64,000 bases of DNA from Periplaneta americana (Eukaryota; Arthropoda; Insecta; Blattodea; Blattidae): assembly GCF_040183065.1 (NCBI RefSeq), contig NC_091122.1:80136955-80200954 (forward strand), written 5' to 3'. Positions 57,238 through 64,000 of this stretch are shown in pieces. Position numbers and translations under genes: made by a program. Within the stretch, counting starts at the first letter, position 1; each line of letters starts with the position of its first letter. Below the pieces are notes generated by a model. The model saw nothing but the letters and a program-made list of their open reading frames with translations, was not told the origin of the DNA and made no database searches.

Positions 57238-57805
57238 CAGAGTGAACTGTAAGTAATGTCGTTAATTTCAGGGGGCTACTTCTATATGTATTTTAAACGA
57301 AAAAGTTTAATCAATTTTGCTCGTTCTTGTTTCCTTTTCGAGATAAAAATTGTTTTATATCACATATTTCATAGCCTATTTGGGGAAAATCGTTGATAGA
57401 ATTGCCAATATGCTCAGTCAATTTAAGAGAGCAGTGTATTATGACAATAATTGATTGAAAGAATTTTAGTTTTGTCCTTTAAATATGCAGAAATTTAATC
57501 CGAACAAATGTAACATTGAAAAATTCCTTTGTAGAATGAAAAATTGCATTTGTTCGGATCAAATTTATGCACATTTAAAGGAAGAAATTGGAATTCTTTC
57601 ATTCATATATATTATTAAATTGACTTAGCATATTGGAAATTCTATCAATGACTTTCTGAAAATAGGCTGTGAAATGTGTCATATAAAAACAGTTTTTATC
57701 TCGAAAAGAAATAAAAAACGAGAAAAATTATATGAAACTTTTTTGTTTGAAATATCTCAGAGAATAGCCTCCTGGAACTAATGACCATACTTACGGTTCA
57801 CCTTC
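57238..57805. mobile_element. 568-bp palindromic (foldback) element
   Basis: Left arm 57238 to about 57530 pairs with right arm about 57535-57805: shared blocks GTGAACYGTAAGTA at the tips, TTTTCGAGATAAAAAYTGTT, GATAGAATTKCCAATATGCT and ATYCGAACAAATG at the centre. TA lies at 57236-57237 and at 57806-57807 (right boundary uncertain by a few bases). Almost no loop and no ORF. Confidence 0.85.
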
Positions 57806-57809
57806 TATA

Positions 57810-58439
57810 TAATATTAAATTTCATTTATGATATTACATTGCAAAGAAATCGTACAAAATGTATCTTGATATATTCATACGAATACATCCTGGCTTTCAA
57901 GAACCATATGATTCTAAAACCCAGGTTTGTGAATAAAAGTGAGCATTTTATCGATACAGACGAAACCCAAAATGTCTAGAAATATTTTCAAAAGATGATA
58001 GTCGAATAAGGTAAGTGTATGGGTTATTTTCTTGCTGAATTACTGTTAAGTGGGCTGTTACTTGCACCTCGTAACTTTTCGAACGGCACTGTACTTAGCG
58101 AAACCTGTTTGCAGGTGTATACTCGTTATATTAACGAAACTAAGTGTAGAAAACTGTCAGAAATTAAAGGTAAAAACAAGAACGTTCAATAAGACAACAG
58201 CATATATGGGGCAGAGATTTAGACAGTTATTGAAAGTAATACATGAATAATTGAAATATTCGTAATTAAATCAGTAGCTGGACATTCATTCGAGACCAGA
58301 AACGAAATTAAAGTATCAGGTATAAAATTGAAAGACTTTAAATTTAATTTAAATATTATTAAAATTACGTAACTTAAAAACACAACGGTCACAACGTTTA
58401 GACAGAATGGATAACTTTCAATATTCAAAATATATGTTA
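57810..58439. other. No gene seen
   Basis: AT-rich. The frames at 58050-58250 and 58219-58428 lack motifs. Confidence 0.5.
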
Positions 58440-58455
58440 AATTTAATAACTACTA

Positions 58456-58751
58456 GGTTAAGGTAAAGGTATCCCCGTACAATGCCATGAAGGCACTTGG
58501 GGGGCACGGAGGTAGAGCCCCATGCTTTCCATGACCTCGGCACTATAATGAGGTGGTGTGGTCGGCACCACGCTCTGACCGCCTTTTACCCCCGGGAAGG
58601 ACCCGGTACTCAATTTTATAGGAGGCTGAGTGAACCTCGGGGCCGTTCTGAAAGTTTGGCAACGAGAAAAAGTTCTATCACCACCTGGGATAGAACCCCG
58701 GACTTTCCAGTCCGTAGCCAGCTGCTCTACCAACTGAGCTACCCGGCCGCC
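58456..58751 (-). mobile_element. Full-length tRNA-derived SINE with 16-bp target duplication
   Basis: On the minus strand the head reads GGCGGCCGGGTAGCTCAGTT (A box GTAGCTCAGTTGGTAGAGC) and GTCCGGGGTTCTATCCCAGG (B box with one change from GTTCGATCC). It is followed by a non-tRNA body to a 3' end reading GGTATCCCCG...TTACC. AATTTAATAACTACTA occurs exactly at 58440-58455 and 58752-58767. The 296-bp copy looks complete and young. Confidence 0.95.
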
Positions 58752-58856
58752 AATTTAATAACTACTATAAAAGAAAAACAAATGTAGGACAAGTTTTGGC
58801 CCCGGAAACGAATGATAGCAACTAAAGGCGTCCCTGAGTTATAAGTAAATAAATAA

Positions 58857-58857
<1 letters not shown>

Positions 58858-58905
<48 letters not shown>

Positions 58906-58995
58906 GAACAAATGAATGAATGAATGAATACATAAATAAAGAAATAAAGGAATATGTGAACAAATAAATAATTGAATAACTGAATAAATAAATAA
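58858..58995. repeat. (TA)n followed by (AATG)/(AAAT)n
   Basis: TA dinucleotides at 58858-58901, then AATGAATG and AAATAAAT variants to about 58995. Confidence 0.95.
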
Positions 58996-59418
58996 GTGCT
59001 TTGTTAATTTCCTGCACTATTGCATCAATTATTTCTTTCCATTCTTTTGATATCAGTGATATAGCATGTGTTTCATGTCACAATAGTGCAATGATTCATC
59101 TTCCATACGAAAATACGTACATTAGCTCTATATCGTCGGCTTACTTCTAAAATCTCGTAAATCCAATTTTCCCTCATTGTCGAAATCTATGTTTATTTTT
59201 AAAATGCACGTGCTGATAACACCTCATAAGCCTACAAATGTTTCTATATTATAAATAACAAATGCATATGACCAAAATAATTAAGAGAACCCCACACATA
59301 TTTCGTTCTCCATCAAATTGGTTACGGCCGGTTCTTTACAGGACGAGCAAAATCATGTAGGCTACATCAAGGTAAAGTAGAACAAGTTGATAATATCGTG
59401 CCTTATGATGAGAAGAAT

Positions 59419-59419
59419 G

Positions 59420-59480
<61 letters not shown>
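59419..59480. repeat. (AAT)n microsatellite
   Basis: About 20 perfect AAT triplets. Confidence 0.95.
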
Positions 59481-59482
<2 letters not shown>

Positions 59483-59662
59483 TCAGAAGTTATAAAATCT
59501 AAATTAAGGACGACGGAGTCACGACTTTTGAATTACACTACAGTATGTTAGAGCCTAAATTACATCCTTTTCGGTTTTAGCTTGCAGTCACATCACTGTC
59601 TAGGATTCGATTCTAAAAATGAATTTGCCTGTGGTGAAAGTGTCGGATGACAACTGAATCAA

Positions 59663-59692
59663 AGTTCTCTCTCTCTCTCTCTCTCTCTCTCT
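59663..59692. repeat. (CT)n microsatellite
   Basis: About 15 CT dinucleotides followed by TTTTCCTCT. Confidence 0.95.
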
Positions 59693-61138
59693 TTTCCTCT
59701 CCGTCACTCTCTCATTTCTTAGTAAACTGTAGATATTTCGGGGCGAAGGTTTCAACCCCTTTCATCCCCACTGCTAGATATGGTGCATGAAGCTCTTCCC
59801 TTTCTCCAACATCTTGCTGTAAATAACCGGACATGGTCTTATGTTCTTCGCAGTATTAATATGCAAGAAATGGGACTAAATCGAACTGAAACTTGGTTTT
59901 GCCAAAATTATTTTTCCTTGAACGTTGGCAAACCTGTGCTTGTGGTGGGGTCGTGGCTGAAATCTCTCGTTACACTTGGGGTGGGTTAGGGATGATGGCA
60001 AGAGGTGAGGAGGGGAGGGGATGAAGTGGTTCGTGAAGCAGCAGTAAGGGGGAAGGTTGGAAGACTATCTCAACAGTTGCTAGCCTGGCGGTGAACGTGT
60101 GCATTGCAGAGACAGAGAAATACTTGTGTCATCTATAACCATGATATTGTGAGGATTCGTGCCATGTCCATTCTACCGATTCAACTAGAGGTCAGTAAAC
60201 AATCCAGTTTTTTTTTTTCTAATTTATTCAAGACTCCCTTTCACCCAAGAAGAATCCCGACTTATGGATCCATACAGTGGGGTAGGTTAGGATCCAGTCG
60301 GGCGGGCGACCTCCCCTTCGCCTCAAGGTCTGTTGGGAGTGCCCGCATACGTAACAAGCCTGTGCAGTTATTTCTAAATTCTGACATTTTAACGTCAAAT
60401 TCTTTTTCAAATTTCCTAGGAGATTCGTTGAGAGGATAATAGGAAACGCACATCCATGTTTAGGCTGTTATAATAAATTATAGTGTTTGAGAAAAACCTA
60501 GCTTTAAGACCAGAAATGCGAACCCGTTTGCTGTGTTTATTTTCACTAAAAATTTACCTATTTTGAAGGTAGTGAGAATGAATCTGCAAGACTTACACTC
60601 AATATAATATGGGAAAATTTCAGTATACGGATACCTCACTAAACAATTATCTTACAATACTAAAAAGAGAAGATTTGTCTGTGTTTGTCGAATACGCATC
60701 GTCATACTTACGAAAGGCACTTTTCAGTGCCAATAATTTATTTTGTGTGCACCAGGTTGGAATTTTGGAGTAAGAGGGAAAGGAAAGAATCCACGTTTTG
60801 AAATTTATCCAATTCTTTGCAGGTGTTTTTTTTTCTGTTTGAAATGCGTTTTTGCGATTTTACCCTGCATCAGGGAATTGTTTTCATATTCCTCTCTTCT
60901 GTGAGTATGTGTGTGTTTTTCCAGAGGAATTAATCTTCTGGTTTTTTAATTCTATATTTAGTCCATATATTTTCAGCCACATTGAAGTCTGATAAGAGAT
61001 GTTTTATTTACTTTAATTTAGTTGTACAAACAGTTCATTTACGAATATTAAGTATAATTAATAATCTTATTTATAAACTACAATTGCATATGAAGTTCTT
61101 TTACTGTTGGTTTTCACATTCCTTCCAAATATCTAGCT

Positions 61139-61343
61139 AAACTAGCGCTGAAATAGTTCCCTTCGTACTCCACTTATACACCTTGTAGTCTATATACGAA
61201 TCTGTGACAGGTTAGGTTTGGTTAGTTTAGGCATATGTTATGTCTTGCATATACGATCAACTGAATCTCCACCAGAAAAAAAGCCCTTATAAATTCAACG
61301 ATTTTCACTTCCGAAATCACCGGAACTACTTCAGCGCTAGTTT
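61139..61343. mobile_element. Short MITE-like inverted-end element (205 bp)
   Basis: AAACTAGCGCTGAAATAGTT at the left and AAACTAGCGCTGAAGTAGTT at the right (reverse complement), both followed by CC, enclose about 160 bp with no ORF. No target duplication was recognised, so the family is unknown. Confidence 0.6.
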
Positions 61344-62597
61344 CACCATCAGACTATTTATTTTCTGTCCCTTAATAAAAATATTTCGGATTTCTTTTTT
61401 TTTTCAATAATGAACAGTAATAAGCTCTCGATATTTATCAATTGGTCTAAAACGATTCGAGAAATAAACTAACTTGTGTGAGAAACATAATAACAGTACA
61501 TAATTATAGAATGTATCTATGTATTTTCAGTTTTCAATATGTTTCATTTCATACCCGAAAAAAACTGCGATGTTTATTTCATCTATGAGACGTTTCGCTC
61601 GAAAAATATTGTGAAATCGTGATGTTGCAATGATTTTCATATTGATAAGTTTATGGCTGATGGAATGATTTATTTATTAATCCGATTCATAAATTGAGCT
61701 TGCCTTTAAGACCCAGAATAATATATTTTTTAGTTCCCAAGAAACAACCTTGTTACTAAAAATGTTCACACAACCAAATAGGATTCAGAATGAATGATGA
61801 GGTTAATATGTAAACTTTCACAAGAAAAGAAAATAACACGATTTTACGATTAATTTAAGTACATTGTGTTAATACCGTAAACATGATTTCGGAAAAGATC
61901 TGTGGAATATTTTATGATATTACAGACAATAATAAAATTATATCTAGGATGTTTTTACTAATTTTATGTTTACTTTTCCAATTTACAAAAGTTTTGTTAA
62001 TTTTCCCCCATGATCCAAAACGGAAATGATTTTAAAATTACTTGTATTACTTGAAATATGGTATGGTACTCTGGGTTCATAAATTTCTTTTCAGTCAACT
62101 TCTAGGAGCTGATCTTTTTGAGTTTCGAACCTGATGGTCAGATCAATTATCTCTGCTTCAGATTTTCTTCCATTAATTGCAGTGATGTCAATTAGCCGAT
62201 TACAACCACCATCAGCTAGATAATTAACCTCCTCATAAATTTACATTACTGTCTCACGCAGTAGCCTACATTTGCCAGAATCGATCTCATGGCGTTGTAT
62301 ATTAATTATAACCAATTATTAAAAGTACAGATAGATTAAAGTAATGGGCAAAAAATTGGCATAGCCTATATATTCCTACGTCACAGTAGCTTAATTTTAG
62401 ATGGATTTATTCCGTGAATTCGAGTTCCACCCTTTGAATAAATATCGTGGATTTCCCATCTCAATATTAGAAATTTTATCAAACCAACTTTCTACTTGAC
62501 TCTATCTTTTCACCCAGTTTATATAATTTTATCGCAATGAACTTCATACTTCATGTAGCCAGGACTTTCTCTGTACTGTCTGCGAAGTGGACTGATG
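61344..62597. other. No gene seen
   Basis: AT-rich, no domain or repeat recognised. Confidence 0.5.
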
Positions 62598-62599
62598 TA

Positions 62600-63389
62600 C
62601 AGAGCATTCCAGCGATAAGTACCGGTTTATTTGTCGATCACTGGGCGGCACGGCGCTTGAACGACTGCCGGCACCCGGGCCCTTAAACTCAATGAGTTTC
62701 ATTGAATTAAAATTTACATGCATACTTACTAACCATATGTTAACATTATTATTATATGCTATATTAATTAAAGGATTTTGTACTCGCCCTCATGACAGTA
62801 GCTGCTGGAAGTGTTGACTTTTTGTGTTCCAAATAGTTCACATCGCCGTAAAAACTCATTGTTCACATTCATGAGCTCATGATGTTTTTTTTACGGCAAC
62901 GTGAACTCTGTATAGTGCAAAATGGTCAACACTTCCAGCAGCTACTGTCATGTGGGTGAGTACAAAATTCTGTAATTAATATAACATAATCGACGGTGTT
63001 CATGTAAAAGGGCTTATTCCACAAAAGAAAAATTTTTCAGAAACGGCTATAATTAAATTCTAGCACATTATTTGTTATTGTATATGAAAGAATGTAAACA
63101 TTATTGTCAAAAAACATATCTTCACGTTTTGTAATTAAATTTTAACTAATTACACTAAGTACAGCAAAAAAAAGTTGCATTTCAAAAATGAGCGGTTAAG
63201 CCATTTTACCTAAACGCCGTCGATATAATAATTAATGTTAAATACAACATATTATGGTTAGTAAGTATGCGTGTAAGTTTAATTCGGTAAAGCGCCGTGA
63301 GTTTAAGGACCCGGTTGCCGGTATTCGCTCAAGCACCGTGCCGCCCAGCGGCCGAAGAATAAACCGCTACTTATCGCTGAAACGCTCTG
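62600..63389. mobile_element. Palindromic (foldback) element with another element in its left arm
   Basis: Tips CAGAGCATTCCAGCGATAAG (left) and CAGAGCGTTTCAGCGATAAG (right, reverse complement), bordered by TA (62598-62599, 63390-63391). The arms also share TGGGCGGCACGG, CGCATACTTACTAACCAT-like and ATCGACGG words. The left arm is interrupted at 62771-62972 and resumes with ATAATCGACGGTGTTCATGT, pairing with the right arm around 63215-63190. The element is 790 bp including the insertion. Confidence 0.85.
62771..62972. mobile_element. 202-bp palindromic MITE nested in a palindrome arm
   Basis: Left arm AAGGATTTTGTACTCGCCCT and then CATGACAGTAGCTGCTGGAAGT; right arm in reverse complement CAGAATTTTGTACTCACCCA and then the same block. 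TA is at 62769-62770 and 62973-62974. The centre is around GAGCTCATG (62875). Arms of about 90 bp, no ORF. Confidence 0.85.
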
Positions 63390-63391
63390 TA

Positions 63392-64000
63392 GATATTTAG
63401 GGCGAGACCAGATCCCATTCCCTTGACTGTAGTATTTCAGGAGCTTCATAAACATTTTTGTGATATGAAAACTATAATAGTGGGACACTGATTTGAGCCT
63501 TTTATGAGGAAATACAGTGCCAAATAATTACAGCTGAATTTACATTGTTTAAAAGTATGCGAAGGAAGATTCCACCAATTTGTAAAATGAAGTATGCACT
63601 TAGTAAAAAGGAATTTAGTAGGCCTACTTTCTTGAGACCTGAAATAATATTGTGTTGCTTCAACAATGAGTCGCAGAATTAATTATTCATAAAGGAAGTC
63701 GTGGAGGCCAGTGCACAGTGGTCGGAAGACACCATTTCACGCGAAAAACCCATTTTACGAAATTTTTCTAAACGAGCCCATGAGTTCGCCGACGAACTGT
63801 CAAAGTCTGGGGATGTAAAAAAGTAACAAATCTGAGTAAAAATCTGTCATTTCTTCCGTAATGCGACAGCAAAGTCAACCTATCTTTTACCATTGTAATG
63901 GGATAATGTTGACTCTTTCGTGACTTTTTCCCCTGTTGAAAAAGTTGAATGTTAAATGATTAAAGCATACGAGTTATCCAGAGTGCTCAGATCGAAAAAT
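63392..64000. other. No gene seen
   Basis: No domain recognised up to the end of the window. Confidence 0.5.

Larger units (their letters stand above)
58768..61138. other. No gene; several microsatellites
   Basis: Holds the TA, AAT and CT repeats listed separately. The region 59700-60450 is less AT-rich and has open frames on both strands (59780-59989, 60104-60439), but no domain, splice pattern or repeat family was recognised. Confidence 0.45.

Noticed and set aside
59780..60439. Possible small host gene
   Set aside because: Open frames on both strands overlap, with no domain, no splice pattern and no start context that stands out.

Overview
The window is eukaryotic, AT-rich and intron-bearing, with no bacterial-type operons. 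I find no convincing host gene. Almost everything recognisable is transposable-element DNA at various stages of decay. The set of repeats (a LINE whose 3' end reads ...WEDNIKMDLREVG..., several tRNA-headed SINEs, and frequent 'aggcctac' words) suggests an insect, most likely a blattodean such as a cockroach (Periplaneta-like). That is inference from memory of repeat families, not a database result.

Layout. 1-10 kb: a 3.2-kb TIR transposon with a broken transposase (878-4111), a 1.0-kb Helitron carrying a perfect palindromic SINE piece (5247-6268), a broken two-exon THAP domain (6944-7333), a SINE and a LINE tail. 10-16 kb: a PIF/Harbinger-like element with exact TTA duplication (10219-10954), a ZMYM1-like hAT with exact 8-bp duplication and a SINE inside it (11936-13655), and another SINE. 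16-19.4 kb: an R2-like non-LTR retrotransposon on the minus strand with zinc finger, reverse transcriptase, zinc knuckle and restriction-like endonuclease, broken by frameshifts. 19.9-21.7 kb: a 446-bp tandem duplication, then a 952-bp element whose two ends carry clustered copies of GGCATAGTTGCGCCCC in opposite orientation. 22.1-25.4 kb: a three-level nest, in which a LINE is split by a palindromic mariner derivative that is itself split by a structurally intact 1,544-bp Tc1-like transposon (335-aa DD34E transposase). This is the only clearly intact protein-coding gene in the window.

25.7-33.5 kb: a degraded LINE, two short 3' fragments of the same LINE (one with a 17-bp target-site duplication), a TA-flanked element, and a 3.1-kb hAT with an intron-containing transposase gene. 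33.6-38 kb: a 4.4-kb Helitron on the minus strand containing a two-exon THAP domain and a LINE that is itself interrupted by a piggyBac-type MITE at TTAA. 38-48 kb: SINEs, hAT C-termini, an 801-bp palindromic element, a Penelope-like GIY-YIG endonuclease fragment with an inverted junction, a second ZMYM1-like hAT, and a hairpin. 48.9-52 kb: a 3.0-kb TIR element with a frameshifted transposase containing DCQQN, DGCGAQNK and DRVFGNIEK motifs. 53-64 kb: a Helitron terminus, SINEs, a mariner relic, microsatellites and more palindromic elements, including one palindrome inserted in an arm of another.

The genes do not form a host pathway. They are independent mobile elements whose nesting gives a relative insertion order. 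The most distinctive signals are the recurring palindromic elements bounded by TA|CAG...CTG|TA, the iterated-end element at 20770-21721, and the two TIR transposons whose transposase families I recognise but cannot place in a named superfamily.
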